A stretch of 64,000 bases of DNA from Zychaea mexicana (GCF_025766255.1 NW_026516701.1:248001-312000), one strand, 5' to 3'. Shown: positions 9,974 through 22,738, counted from the stretch's first letter. Notes: a model not told the origin generated them from the letters alone. Numbers and translations: made by a program.

Positions 9974-12563
9974 TCAGTGCACACATTTCTAGTAGAAGAA
10001 CACCGCAACAACAACAAAGGTAAAAGGGAGGGATCATTGGTAAAACTTACATTCTCATCACAGTGTCGCATGACGTTTTCGAATACTTTCAAAAGCTTGC
10101 GTCTAGCGCCCAGAGTGCTGACACCAGCCTGAAGCATGTCTTCGTCCGTCATCCGAACGACTTGCTGCCACTGCATGCCATCAAAAGCATGACTGTACTT
10201 GTGTAATCTTAAACTTCTCAGCCAATTTTGGACATCTACAATGTGATCGATTAGCTATCTTGGAGCATAAACTTGGTAAAGCAGCACATAGATTAGCTTT
10301 ACCTTTCATCAGTTCAAAATCAATAGTTTCTGCAGCCAATTTATCTTTTAATGCGCGTGCAGCCGATGAGCGTTTACGTCTGCGTGCTGCACCAGTCAGC
10401 TGCTGATCTTTGGCGCTCACATTCGAGGTATCACTATGGTCGCTCAGGTAGTCGTTGTTGTCGTGGTCATAAATAGCGGGCGGTGTCAAGAACTGTCCAA
10501 ACTGGACCTCTTTTTTGGTAGTAGTAGTAGCAGTAGTAGCAGTTGTTGATGTGGATGTACTCGTTACTGGTGTTGGCGGCGTATTGTCACCAGGCGTAGT
10601 TGAAGGAGCGGTAGTACTGATTGTTGTCGTTGTGGGTGAAGCAGTAGTTGTAGTCGTTGTAGGCGTTGTAGTGAATGACTGTGGCAAAGGAGTAGGAATA
10701 GGAGACAATCCTGGTGGTGGAGCTGGTTTTGAAGGAGTAGTTCGTTGATCGGTGGTAGTAGCAGTGGTAGTGGTAGTAGCATGTTTATTAGATAGAAGGG
10801 AAGAAGTAGTAGTAGTAGAAGTGGTATTATTATTGTTGTTGCTGTTGTTTCGAGCTGATATGAGACGTTCAAGCTGTTCAACTTTTTGACCGATTCTCGA
10901 ATGCTGGTTATGATGGTTGTTGTTGTTGTTGTTGTTGGTAGGATGTTGTTGCTGATGATGTGTATCGCGGCGGAGGCGTGCCTGCGCTTGCTCCAGTGCG
11001 GTCAAGCTGTTTGTTGCTGCTGCAAGTTCACGTGCAGAAGCCGTAGTAGAAGGATACTCTTGCTCTTCCCTGATGGTATCACTCTTGCGTGTCCAGGGGA
11101 GATCCATTTCTCGCTTTTTCTTCGACGAAAGCGAGCCAAACGACCAGCTATCGTCGTTTACAGACCCACGATCGCCAATACGGCCCACCAATGGTTTTTC
11201 AGCAGAGTTGCTATGATGATGATGATGATGATGTTGCTGTTGTTGAGGATGTTGATGATGATTTCCTCGTGCCAGCGGGAAAGGCCAGTCATTACCGGCA
11301 GCGGCGGCGGCGGCAGCAGCAGCAGCGGCAGCAGCAGCAGCAGAGGTCGTTGTGCCAAAGAGCGAGCCGCTACGTGATGAAGGCGTAACTTCGGAGGTGG
11401 AAGCCTTCAGACGAGGTGCAAACCCGCTACCGACGGATGCAGAAGAAGAAGAGGTGGTGCTTGCACCACTTGATGCAGTGGAAGAACGGTTTGAGTTGCT
11501 TCCGTTGTTGGCGGCCTGGATCTGTGCACGCGCAGCCAGGGCCTTTTCATACAATAATCCTTGCTGATGGCTCAAGCCCAAGGATCGTGGTAGCATCATG
11601 TCTCTGTTACGACGTCGGAGATCATCAGGCTCACTCAACGCGGACGTAAGTCGGTTGCACAAGTTCGACCGTGTGGCCCGTCGGCTGGGTGGGTACATCT
11701 GTCGCTTCCGCATTTCGTACTGAGACTCCGTCGATACGACTGAACCCGCCACGGTTACTGGCGCGGGTGTCGACGCCGCTGCACGAGCTAGAGGATTTGT
11801 AATAAATTCACAACAGATACTTCTTTAGTGCAAATGTTTATAGAAAGTGGGTATCCCGCTTTCTTTCTTTCAGGCTTGTTTTCTCTCTCTACATTGCTTC
11901 GTCGTAGACATTTACCTTTTTCCTGTCCAGCAGGGGAAAGCAATGCGCCCAATGGATCCTGGTTCGCCAGTTGCTGCAACACAGTGATCAAGAAGCGGAT
12001 CTGGATCTGTGAGGCATTCTGGACAACACTGTACAGGGCAGCCGTTCGCTCAGGATCAGATCGGCATCGGAACCATTGATTCACATGGTTGAGTTCGTCC
12101 TTGAACGCTTGGTCGAGACTAGCTGCGGCCACCTCTTCGAGCATCTTCTCGTATCGCTGGATGTTCTCAAACCATTCATCGATGGCTTCTACAGAAAGTA
12201 TTCAGTTGTTAGTTTTCCTCTTCTTCAAAGAAACACGACGGGTTACGGAGGAAACATGTTTGTACCTTCAGCAGCATGACCGCTAAGCTGTGGGTTCTGC
12301 AAAACATCGGATGCAGGACGGCTATGACGTGTCTGTTGCTGGTGGTGGTGGTGGTGGTTGTTATGGTGCTGTTGGTGTTGTTGTGGTGGCATAGCAGCAG
12401 ACGGAGTGCTTGGCAATAAGTTAATGAGGTCGGATGCTGTCATGGATCGAAATGCCGGTGATGATCCGGCTAGGCTGCCTGGCGACTGGAGCGGATTGTG
12501 GCGGTGGTGAAATGAGTTGAATAGGTTCTCTTCCATGGCTCGGTGAACATCATGCGTTGTCAT
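9974..12563 (-). CDS. vts1: Vts1/Smaug-family SAM-domain RNA-binding protein
   Basis: Post-transcriptional regulator that binds hairpin targets in mRNA through its SAM domain and promotes decay (known for yeast Vts1 and animal Smaug). Exons, 5' to 3': 12266-12563, 11916-12188, 10303-11787, 10051-10235 and a short last exon ending near 9974 (or 9935 with the next acceptor). The N-terminal conserved domain is in exon 2 (WFRCRSDPERTAALYSVV, then FLITVLQQLANQDPLGALLS). The C-terminal SAM domain is in exon 4 (VQNWLRSLRLHKYSHAFDGM, then MLQAGVSTLGARRKLLKVFE). Between them lies a ~500-aa disordered linker with an Ala run and Gln, His, Asn and Thr runs. Start chosen at the first ATG of exon 1 (MTTHDVHRAMEEN). 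Confidence 0.93.
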
Positions 12564-13316
12564 TTTCTGCTTTCTTTTCTTTTATGGAATGTGAAATTGG
12601 TTGGGATGTGTTTTGTGCTTTGTAAAAGTAGTATAGGTATACAGAATGTGTGCTTTTTTGCTTTACGTAGGGGTAATAAAAATGGGGTTGTTGTTGGTGG
12701 TTGTTATGAGTGGAAGAAGAAGAGAACTTGAGCGAGCAATAACAGAAGAAAAATATAAAAGAAAATAAAATAGCAAAAGAAAAGAAACGAAGAAGAGCAA
12801 AAGTTTTTGTGCGAGCGAGAGAAAGAGAGAAAGAGAGAAAGAAAGAAGGAAAAAGGAGGACAGGAGGGCAAATAAAAAAGAAGAAGAAGCGAAGGTTGAA
12901 CAATAAACAGAGAGGCTGCTTTATTATTGCGTAGTGTGAGTACGGGTTGGGCACCACAACAGCAGGATCGGCACTTGTGTTCACTTTCTTGTCAAACGTG
13001 CTTTCGTTCTAAAACACTCTCTTTGCCTTGCACTGTCGCCACGGACGTGCTTCTCTGTTGAGCCCCTAAGCAACGATGCTACTACTACTGGTTGTTTTTT
13101 AGAAATTAGTAGCAGTCATCCGTCATAAAGCAAGCAAGGAGCTGGCATGATGATGGTGGGTGTATAGAGAATATATGATGCAAAAGGATGCTTGTACTGT
13201 TCTCTTTAACATATACTACAGTTTCCAGGGGGGGAGGGGCAGGGAAAGGGGCTAGGTTTAATGGGGGAGAGTGAAGACAAAGAAGAAGAGCTACTGTATT
13301 GGTGTGTTATAAGGAG

Positions 13317-13359
<43 letters not shown>

Positions 13360-14210
13360 AAATAGAGTTGCGAAGCGTGACACACATTCCACTACAGACG
13401 ATGCAGATCGTTGCGTGGCTCTGTCCAATAGCATTCGCTCCAACTTGATTGGATACCATCCTGACTGCCTTATGTTCTTCTGGTGGTTTTCCATGATAGA
13501 TAGATAGAAAGACGGTGAGCGATTTGTGTTGGCAAATGCTCATTTTGACAAGTAATCAATCAGGAAGAGCTCAAACAGGTTCATAATTAATCTCGGGGAG
13601 CGTTAGTGGAAACTGTCTAAAACCAGTAGAGTGCTATGATGCTCATATACTGGTAGTAGGTAGTATTCTATAAAGTGACCCTTTTCTTCTTCTATGTGAT
13701 AAGAAAAACGGGTCTATGCGCTGAATGAAGCATGTAGCAGGATGTAGGGTCAGGAAAGGAGGGAGGTGACAGGATTACTTTCTTACCACACGCTCTCTCT
13801 CCATGTGCTTTCATTCTACTATGTGTATTTCAATCAAGTATGATTGTTGAAAAGAAGAAAACAAAATCTGGCTTCTAAAAATACCATCATACTTGTTTCC
13901 GGTGGTTACACAAAGCCTTTTTGCACATTTTGGTGTGCATGGATCGCCAACCCGGCTTTATTCCAAAGTGCAACGATCATCATCGTTTGGATATATATAC
14001 TGCCAACCATCATCACCATACTCGGTTCATTTGTCACAAAGTACGAATCTTTATTTTGTATGTTTGAAGTTGTTTCTACTATGTAGTTTGTAGATTGTTG
14101 TAGTAGTGTAAAAATTTGGGATGTGTTGTGTAATACAATTCAGCACTACAAGCAAACAAGTCAATACTAGTTTTTACGCCGGCTGCCGTTTTCTTTCCTT
14201 TTTATTCTTT
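12564..14210. other. Intergenic between Vts1 promoter and SDR 3' end
   Basis: No supported gene. It holds the Vts1 upstream region with purine-rich tracts (about 12770-12900), a CA/GA microsatellite at about 13315-13357 and a G-run near 13229. Small frames here are dominated by simple sequence. Confidence 0.6.
13315..13357 (+). repeat. Compound (CA)n(GA)n microsatellite
   Basis: Alternating CA followed by about 14 GA units read directly from the sequence. Confidence 0.95.
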
Positions 14211-15468
14211 TTATGTGTTAAGGGTCTGACCACCGTTGGGGTGGATGGTTTGACCACTGATGTAAGAGCTGTCGGCCGATGCCAAGAAGACAAAGGCAGC
14301 GGCAATCTCGGCCGGTTGGGCTGGGCGCTTGAAAGGTGGGAATGAACCAAAGTTTTGGATTTCTTCTTGCGAGAACGTGTTTGGAATCAAGGGCGTCCAC
14401 ACGGGTCCCGGGGCAACTGCGTTCACTCTGATATGTCGAGGTGCCAATTGCTGCGACAACGCACGCGTGTAGGCGACAACAGCGCCCTTGGTGGCCGAAT
14501 AGTCGACAAGCACATCCATGCCTCGATAAGCTGCTACGGAAGCAGTGTTAACAATACATGCACCGGCCTTCATGTGTTTGGCAGCGTGCTTGGTCATATA
14601 GATCGGTCCGAACACTGTTGATAATATGAAGACATCATCATCGATCGACAACCCCAACCAAGAATTAGCCCGCACGTTAATTAAGATACGTGTAGTTAGC
14701 AAAAGGAAAAAGATCGCCATTTATTCCGTCCGCCCCAATCCATCCATCCGACCTTTTTGGTCACACGCACACACGTACACACAGACTGAATTAATGATTC
14801 CAGATATTGACTTTACCATTGGTTCTAAATGTGCGCTCCATAGTTTCACCAACGAGATCCTCGATCTTATCCACCTTGTGCTGTTCAGCGGCATTATTAA
14901 TCAAGATGTCAATACTGCCAAACGTGTTCAAGTGAGCATCCAGAATCTCGCGACAGTTATGTTCGTAACCAATGTCACGGGCAATTAAGTGGACCTGACA
15001 CTTGCTCTGCGCTTCAATGGTATCTTTGGTGTACTTTGCATCGGCATCCTCGCGCGAATCCCGATAGACAATGGTGATACCGGCACAGCCTTCCAAAGCA
15101 AACAGGGTGGCAATCGCTCGGCCGATACCACTGTCAGCGCCTAAGAAATGTAGTGTTATTAGGATATAGAGCAGGACAGAGCACACTCACATATGTATAC
15201 GATGTATTGACAACAGCAGCAACAGTAGATATATAGTAATGACCATTGTCTTACCTGTAATCAAAGCATGACGACCCTCGAGTTTGCCAGAGCCAACATA
15301 CTGTTTGAAAGTGGGCGTTCCTTCCGTGTCATAAGAGGGCAAGTGCTGCGTCACAGGGGCAGGCTTGAGCAAGGAGGCAATGCCAGACTTTTCATAGACG
15401 AACTTGCGACGCATTTCGTTGAACTCATAGACATCCTTGGGAAGATCTTGGTCGAATCCGATAGTCAT
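14211..15468 (-). CDS. Short-chain dehydrogenase/reductase (SDR), NAD(P)-dependent
   Basis: Predicted NAD(P)-dependent oxidoreductase of about 313 aa with a Rossmann fold; substrate unknown. Exons 15255-15468, 14817-15140 and 14211-14614 close in phase. The glycine motif TGADSGIGRA is split by intron 1. NNAA is present in the central strand, and the catalytic Ser (NTASVAAYRG) and YxxxK (DYSATKGA) are intact. A ~60-aa N-terminal extension (DLPKDVYEFNEM..., GSGKLEGRHALITG) matches the layout of the bacterial/fungal YhxC/YghA-like branch of SDRs. The C-terminal SGQTIHPNGG is typical of classical SDRs. No targeting signal is evident, so it is probably cytosolic. Confidence 0.9.
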
Positions 15469-17215
15469 GTTGTTATGTGCTCAGTAAGAGAAAGAAGAGT
15501 TGAATGTATCTCGTAACGAAAAAATAATTCCAACAAAACCAAAACGTCTGTATTTATAGACAAAGAAACCTGCAGTCCTTTTTATTGCGTGTGTCTTTCG
15601 TTTGGCCATGCTACCAACAAATAATGGACCAAGCCTCCTCTTCCCTTTCTCTCTCGATGCATTGTTGCTAACTGGCCTGGGAAATTGGTAGTGGAACTAA
15701 GAGCTTTTTCTACTATACAGACACTCCTTCTCCCTCTCACTCTCCCTCGGACTATTCACAAAGTCACTCGGACTCAATCCCCAGAACAGGGGAACATTAA
15801 CGTATTACGGAACGATCACTAACTAGCGCGCGGGCTCAGTGACGCTTCACAATTTTATGCAAGCTGGTTGCCCATCATCTGCACCCCTTCCCCAACAATC
15901 CCCCTTTTCTCAAACCTTTTCGTTTATTTACTTTGGCTAACAGGAGAGCAGCAGCTTATAGCAATTTCCACTATGAAGAAAAAGATTTACATTGTACCTT
16001 TATGTGTGTACGTTCGAATTCCACCTTGGAAAATAGAGATATAGGGATAAAAGCCATATTTTATCACATGGTTGCTTCTGGTCTGTCAACACTTTGTTTG
16101 CTGTCGCCCAGTCTAAATTAATAACGAGCGAGGAGTCTGCTCTAAGCCAGGCTAAAAATACCAAAATTGTCGAGTTGCAGGATTGTGCGGCTTATAACAT
16201 TTTACGAAATTTAGTACTTCGTATAACAGCAGTAATTATCATCAACATTGCAGTAGCAGCACCATAAACATTATTGTTATCGAAAATACGAGTAACAGTT
16301 GATATTTGTAACACAAAAAGGCTATTATTAACATATACTTTTGAATCAAAGAAGCACTTATCAATGTACTGGGGTTCTTATATATATATGGCACCGTCGT
16401 AATAGTACAAGAGCGGTGTAGTGATATTAGATTATTACAGTAACATCGAACATTTAGGCGATTACAACTGCAGAAACATTTGCTGCGTATGCTATCTCAC
16501 GCCCAAGCGACAACTATTCCCCTGTTGATGTCGCTGTGAAACGTATTGAAGTATATTTCATTATTACTTATCGATGGGCTGTGCAAAAGCTGCTAACAAA
16601 GTTATCGTAGCAGCAGTGCATATGATAACAACAATGCCGTAACATTGGTAACTCATGTTCGTGTGTTTATACATTAAAAATATCTTTTTTCTTTTGGATT
16701 GCTCATTGGCCATTGCAAGGAACCGATCCACAGTATATAGCATTGTTATAGTCGTTAATTGCTCCCTCTCGTGTGTGGCAATGCAAAACGGGGGAAAGGG
16801 GAGATGGTTTGAGCATGGGTCTTCCCAAAGGCGTAGACACAAAGCAGCATGATGCTGTGCATTCATGCACTGTCAGCGGCTTGTGACACCTTTAGGAAAG
16901 CAAAGCGGGAAACGCTTGTTTTATATTCAAGCACGTTGCATTGAGGCCTTCTTTATGTACAGTGTTGCTGCTGCTAATATTATAACAACCGCTTCTCTCG
17001 TTTCCCCCCACGATCTCCATTCACGAAATCAATCCCCTTATGCAGCATCGGTTTCACAATTTAGTGCAAGGGACATGAAGAGCCTTGGCCATTACATGTA
17101 CGAGCCAACCGTTGCTTTAACGCGCCTTTTTCTTTTCTAATCGTGTTTTCTTACTATCCTCATCACGACAAAAACAACAACAACAACAACAACAACGACG
17201 ACGTAAAAAAACACT
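15469..17215. other. Divergent intergenic region between SDR and Slm1-like gene
   Basis: The two neighbours point away from each other, so this holds both promoters. I see no coding region I can support; short frames near 15933 and 16564-16866 lack codon bias or domains. A CAA-rich tract (17173-17196) precedes the Slm1-like start and would lie in its 5' UTR. Confidence 0.55.
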
Positions 17216-19471
17216 ATGGCAACACAACTATTAAACCAACAACAGACGGGGCAACAAAAGAGTTTGCCTCATTTGCCCAAAAGTATGGTAATGACGTCTA
17301 AGCCTCTTCCGACGTTCCAAGATGACGACAATAATGCTGGTGCCAACGAAATGGGGACACCCGTGCCCGAGGGTCGTAAGTCAAGCAACCAACAACAGCA
17401 AGGACAGCAACAGTTGCAAAGAGCGCCCAGTAAGGCGTTGACGACCACATCCAAGGGATCCGAAGCACCGGTTTTTATGGCTCAGCCCAAACCCAGCATG
17501 AAATTGTCGACACATCGCGGCTCGACGGTACAGCAGCAAGTGTATCGCATGAATGGTGGTATTCATCCTACGGATCTGCTGTCTTCGCGTCTGAGCGCTT
17601 GGCGACTTGCCATCAAGGATTTGGTAAAAAAAGAATTTCGAAGAGGTTTGGTGTAAGGGCACTGAGGGATGTGTGGGGGGGGGAGGGTTTAATCCACAGC
17701 TACGTAATGTTACTAGGGTTATTATGCTGGTTCATGAAGACACTTGACTAACACACATTCAATTATTTTTGTGAATGCAATATGTGTTGCTCAAAACAGA
17801 TCAAATTGTTCCAGCAGATAGAAGGAATCGAATCCAGAACGGCCGGTCGCTACAGCAAGTCTAGCAAGACGATTGTGATTCCACTACCCGAGGCTAATGG
17901 TCAGTTCATGGAATCCGGTGGTATCCAAGACCTATGGATGTCGTTCCGCAACTACACTGTGGAACAAAGTGTGCGCCATCAAGATTATGTCAATTACTTG
18001 GATCGCTCTGTGCTGCCAAGTCTGCGCAGTATCAAGAACGATATCAAGTCTATGCTCAAGGCCATTGGTCATGACAAGAACTTGAAGACGACCAGCTTGT
18101 ACGAGGGCCGTCGTCGCATGGACGCACTTGTCTCCAAGCTGGATAGCGCGATTCAGTACAACACCCAAATGCCTGATTCGGCCCACCAGCGTCAAGATCC
18201 ATTGTTGATCAATTGCGGTACGTTAAAAAGTTGTTTATAAAAAGCGTTTCTTCCTGCTAAGTGAATCTTCTTCATAGCTGTTTTCCAAGCCAACAAGAAT
18301 CTGTTTGACAGCGAAAACACGTTGCATGAGAATATTTTAAACTTGCAACATGAAATCCACTTGTTTGAACGCAACTTGGTCGAGAGCATTCGATCAATCA
18401 CGCATCAATTGCAACAGTTCCGGATGGAGAAGCTAGAAGCCCACAGTGCGTTCGGCCAAGTGACCACAACGTTCGGCAACATTGGTGCCGATACTGAATG
18501 GGACGAGTTTGCTCGTCGTAACTCGGGGAACTTGATCAGTACAGAAGCTGCGTACAAGACTGACCAGGATATCAGCTATCCAAACCAGAACCACGATCTC
18601 GTGCAGCCTGTCAAGGTTGGCCTGCTGGAGCGCCGAACGAGCATTATGCGCAACTGGGCGGAAGGACTGTATGTTTTGACTCCATGTAAGTAATATCCTT
18701 TTTCTCTCCTTAATCGCTGTTTTCCTTAAAGGAGAAGAAGGATTGGCAATAACGACTATTCGGATATAAGCCGGCTTTTTGCACAGTTACAAATCGACCC
18801 GACAATTCGATGAGGATCCATTGAGCCCCGAAGTGTCGATTTTCATTCCGCACACGAACATCGATTGCAGCAGAAACTACGACTCGATGTATCAGGAGAA
18901 CGCCTTTGAAATCCGCGGCAAGAACGCACAATCCTTGGTTGGCATGGAAAAGAGCTTTATGCTCAGATCACAAGACCAGAACGATTTGCAGGATTGGTTC
19001 AATAGACTAGTCCAAATGTCGGATCGATTCCGTCCCGAGCCCCTTATTCAGCAGGGTCAATTTGGTCAGCAACAACAACAACAACAACAACAACAGCATG
19101 ATGATGATGATGATGATGATTATGATCATGATCAGCAACAGGGCGGTTATGAACAACAGCAGCAAGGATCTGAGCGTGCTTTGCCACCTATGCCCGAAGA
19201 ACAAGAGCCATCGTCATCGGGTTATCAGCAACAAGGCCAACAGAACAATCAGCAGCAGCAGCAGCAGCAGCCTCAAGTGATCCAAGTACCTGTTGAATAC
19301 ATCCAACCGCAGCAAGCGGTTGCTACTCCTCAAGTCGATCAGAGCGACAAGACCCAGCAAGCATCACAGGTAGAGTCAGATGAGACGCATCAGCAAGATA
19401 AGGGCAAGAGTCCTATCCCTGTGGCAAAGTCATCAAACACTGGCAATGCGTATCAACAAGACCAAGTTGAC

Positions 19472-19502
<31 letters not shown>

Positions 19503-19558
19503 GGGACACTGTTCCGCAACAAGACGGGAATGCTGAAACTGCATTGCAGCGCGACTGA
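17216..19558 (+). CDS. slm1: Slm1-type F-BAR-like/PH domain protein (TORC2 and eisosome pathway)
   Basis: Predicted phosphoinositide-binding plasma-membrane protein related to yeast Slm1/Slm2, which link PI(4,5)P2 to TORC2 signalling. Exons 17216-17623, 17800-18217, 18278-18685 and 18771-19558 close in phase (673 aa). After a Gln-rich N-terminus, SRLSAWRLAIKDLIKLFQQI begins an alpha-helical BAR-like region (about 120-330; ERNLVESIRSITHQLQQF). A PH domain follows (about 365-460), from EGLYVLTPSGFLHSYKSTRQ to LRSQDQNDLQDWFNRLVQMS. The tail (about 475-673) is low complexity: Gln runs, Asp runs and an acidic end. Start: first ATG, preceded by a CAA-rich leader. Confidence 0.88.
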
Positions 19559-19893
19559 ATCGTTGCCGCTAAACTAAGAAAAGAAGAAGACTTGAGAAAT
19601 CTAATGATGCGTCATAGAGAGGAGATTACATCATTGTGGTGTTTAACCATGCTGTGTAACCTGTTTTTGTTGCTATATATAATGTACAGTTCTTTTTAGT
19701 TTTTTTCCCTTTACAGTACAAAGTTAACCCTAGTAATAAACTTATTTATAATAATAAAAGTATTAGTGATATTCACATGTAAACATGAAAAGAGAGGGTT
19801 TGTTTATTGTACTGTACAACAATTCAACGGAGCAACGATTTTATATGTGTCACACAACAATGAGAAGAAAAGAAAAAATTTATACGGCATAAA

Positions 19894-21014
19894 TCAAGGC
19901 TTTGGGATACGCAGGGTTTTGCTGACCATGAGCGTGCCACTGAGTGCATAAATGAGCACGAGTGGATGCATGTCCCAGGTCGGAGCAAGCTGGATGATCT
20001 GACCGGGAAGTGCGTCCAAATACTGATTGTTCATCACCAGATACGCAATGATTGCGACAAGTGACAGCGAAGTAGGTATAGGCGTGCCTTCGAAAAACGA
20101 GATTTTGCCAGTTACGTCTTTGGGTTGCAAGGCCACCGTTGCGTTGAAACGTGCGAGACGTGCGATGCCACAGCAGACAAAGTATGTCAAGACCACCGTG
20201 TCAAGGTATGTGCGCATGCCCACTATAATAGTAGTACCCGTTCTTAGTTACTTAAATGCTTGTTTTCTCTGATGATGCTATAACCCCCTTTTGAAATTCT
20301 CATCACAGCAAAGATACCCGCATCATTATCATATCACCGTCATCATCATCATCATCAACATCCTAGATCCTAACCTGCAAAGCCAAGTGATGCGGGTGCA
20401 ACGCCAAATGAAATCTGATTATAATATACGTCGTATTAGAGATAGATACATTCATCCACCTCTCTGTATGCATGCACACACATATAATCATTATCATGGC
20501 GCGAAAGAAAGTAAGGAATATACGAACCAAATCTGCAAGACTGTCTAATTCTTGACCGAGTAACGATGAATTGTTTCGCCAGCGTGCAACACGACCGTCC
20601 ATGAAGTCAAAAAAGAGACCAAACGGCATAAAGCCCATGGCCGAGTATAAATCCGAAATGTCACTCGACAACAAGTACCGCATAGATCCAAACACGGACA
20701 TGATTCCGCACACGCCATTCATGAGTGTAATGACATCGGCGATGTAAAAGTTTCTATGGAAGTAAGAAAAGTGGTATACAGTGGTATAGAGGGTTGTGTC
20801 AAAAGTGTGTTTAAGGTCTAAGCAAAATGTCTTGGCACACCCGGTGAACAGGAAAAACGGCTTACCGAACCATAGAGAAATGACCAGGTCGTGGTGGATC
20901 AACTTTCTGCTTTGGAGAAGAGCTATCGGACGACGACGTCGACGACGTGGACGTTGACTTTTCCGTAGCTGCTGCTGCGTCACGTCGTTTGTTTAATTCT
21001 TTATGTGTTGCCAT
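19894..21014 (-). CDS. CHO1: Phosphatidylserine synthase (CDP-diacylglycerol-serine O-phosphatidyltransferase)
   Basis: Makes phosphatidylserine from CDP-diacylglycerol and L-serine in the ER membrane. Exons 20866-21014, 20528-20753, 20375-20414 and 19894-20222 close in phase (247 aa). The full CDP-alcohol phosphatidyltransferase signature is present in exon 2: D-G-R-V-A-R, eight residues, G-Q-E-L-D-S-L-A-D. Exon 3 is only 40 nt and encodes [13 protein letters not shown], the conserved stretch after the signature. Membrane segments follow ([34 protein letters not shown]). Intron 2 uses a GTTCGT donor. The N-terminal ~45 aa are Ser/Thr-rich. Confidence 0.95.
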
Positions 21015-21218
21015 TTCTTTATATTTTATATATCGTTTATGTACTGGAGTTGGGAGGGCGATTAATGAGTGAGAGAGAAAGAACCCTTAAAGAAAGAGAA
21101 GAAAAAAGAAAATTATACATACAACCCAGCTGTGGCAGCAAAGGGCACGAACTTTTTTTCTTTTTAATTTAAGCAGGTTAAACTACAGACGCAGTTGCCT
21201 ATCATCCTTTTTGTACCA

Positions 21219-21563
21219 ACCGCTCTTTTAGCTTTTTGTTGGGAACGCTACGATCAATGGTCTCAGGATCTCCATCACTTGACGTGGAGGTGGCTGCACT
21301 GCCCAATTTCTCCAGAGCCGGAGTGGGCGCAGCCTATGCTAGATCTCTCCAGAAAACCAGAATGGACGCTGCTTTGTGTTCAATCCCTCGTTCAATCACT
21401 AGTGCGTCTCCTTCCTGAAGAAGTCACGGTTTCTTCCCGTTTCGTTGCCACACTAATCGACTTTGAATGGTTAGCTTCCTCGCAGTTGTTGTTGTTGTTG
21501 CGGCTATTGGATTATGGTTATCTGTGTGTTAGTCCACAGGAAATAGATAGTGGCCTTCCATGA
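21219..21563 (+). CDS. Orphan coding exon, unknown product
   Basis: An open stretch of about 114 codons directly follows a CTTTTAG acceptor-like site. It has Trp- and Leu-rich, protein-like content (CWERYDQWSQDLHHLTWRWL; PEWTLLCVQSLVQSLVRLLP; RFVATLIDFEWLASSQLLLL) and ends at TGA 21561-21563. There is no ATG before the codon at about 21333 in this frame, and no upstream partner exon fits in the 200 bp before the phosphatidylserine synthase start. It could be a 5'-truncated gene fragment or a small spliced gene. I do not recognise it. Confidence 0.4.
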   Translation, partial: TALLAFCWERYDQWSQDLHHLTWRWLHCPISPEPEWAQPMLDLSRKPEWTLLCVQSLVQSLVRLLPEEVTVSSRFVATLIDFEWLASSQLLLLLRLLDYGYLCVSPQEIDSGLP

Positions 21564-22380
21564 CCCAGGAGACAACTAACGCGAGGCCATAGCCATACGT
21601 CCTCTGAAAAGAAGATACAGAGCAAGAAGTATTCCATCCTCGTTGTGCTCACTGGAAAGGTTGCTTAGCGAAGGCTGAACACGCTACATTCTTTGAAATT
21701 TTCGTTCTATTAAAAATGAAGTAAATAACGGTGAAGTTCTAACATTTTATACACATCCTTTATTTATTTGAAAAGCATGAAATGTACAGGCGTTTCGCTG
21801 CCATGTAGAACATTTATTAGTTCTAATCTATAGTATGTCCTGGATATTATTTCCCTGCTATCCGTACAAAGATATACTCTAAATTTATCTATGAGCTCAA
21901 TAGTTACATTATACATGTAGAATCACTGTAGTTTCCTTTTCCTAAAAAGATTCTACTGCAGTGTTATTTCGCCACATTCTTTCCTGACTCGTACGAAATA
22001 TACGCAAATGCTTGCCAGTTAACATAACTTTTCAATTCTTTAATGCTGTGCTATATCATGTGTATTGTTGACAGTTTTAAATAAGTGCGTAGTAGACATT
22101 TCTTGTTGGTTACAAAATCTGATGCGTCCAAGTTTATCTAACAATAAGCTGTTTCTGGTAAACCAGTTTCTCCCTATACCTTGTAACGAGAGCTCGTAAT
22201 AATTGGATTTATACCACGCAAGCGTTTGTTTGGAGCAGCTGCGCAAAATGCACGATGCTTTGATACTCCACAACTTTGGGGAACCGGCTTTCCCCAACTC
22301 CCAACTCCCAACTTCAATTTATTGAAAATCCATAACTTTTCAAACTTATGGACCTCTTTACGGGTGCAGTGTATTGCATC
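21564..22380. other. Intergenic, no supported gene
   Basis: AT-rich. A minus-strand frame near 22174-22389 (containing WGKPVPQSCGVSKHRAFCAA) may be a decayed repeat, but I cannot place it. Confidence 0.4.
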
Positions 22381-22383
22381 GAT

Positions 22384-22505
22384 TGTCACTCTCAGATGAA
22401 TCTCTCGCTCATCGATGGAGTAAGAGGTTTTTACATAATGAATTCAAATTGTTTTGTTTTCTCATACACTAATTTTCGTTGAATATATACATTGCTTACT
22501 TTTTT
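22384..22505 (+). repeat. Direct repeat, upstream copy
   Basis: Starts at GATTGTCAC, contains TAAGAGGTT and ATAATGAATTC, and ends around TCGTTGAATATATACA. A diverged copy in the same orientation lies at about 25354-25480, and the pair brackets the low-complexity gene. Confidence 0.7.
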
Positions 22506-22738
22506 GCTTTTTGAAAAGAAAAGGAAGCACATAAAGGCACCCATTTTCTGCAGCATGTTGCTTCCTTACTTCTTCGCACTTTCCATGTTTTTAGGTGAGT
22601 CCTCTCTTTTTTCTGTGTGCGGATGTGTGGGTGCTAACAGATGGTCGGTAGCAAAGAAGAAACCATGTCACGAAGAAATAGAAACTAAATTTATAAGCTA
22701 CTTCTCAGAAAACATGGAAAATGCGAACCAGTAACGCC

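Noticed and set aside
10515..11567. Several + strand frames rich in Val, Asp or Gln over the Vts1 gene
   Set aside because: They are shadows of the Thr/Asn/His/Gln repeats on the real coding strand.
13291..13543. Ser/Leu-repeat frame over the microsatellite
   Set aside because: It is the translation of the GA/CA repeat.
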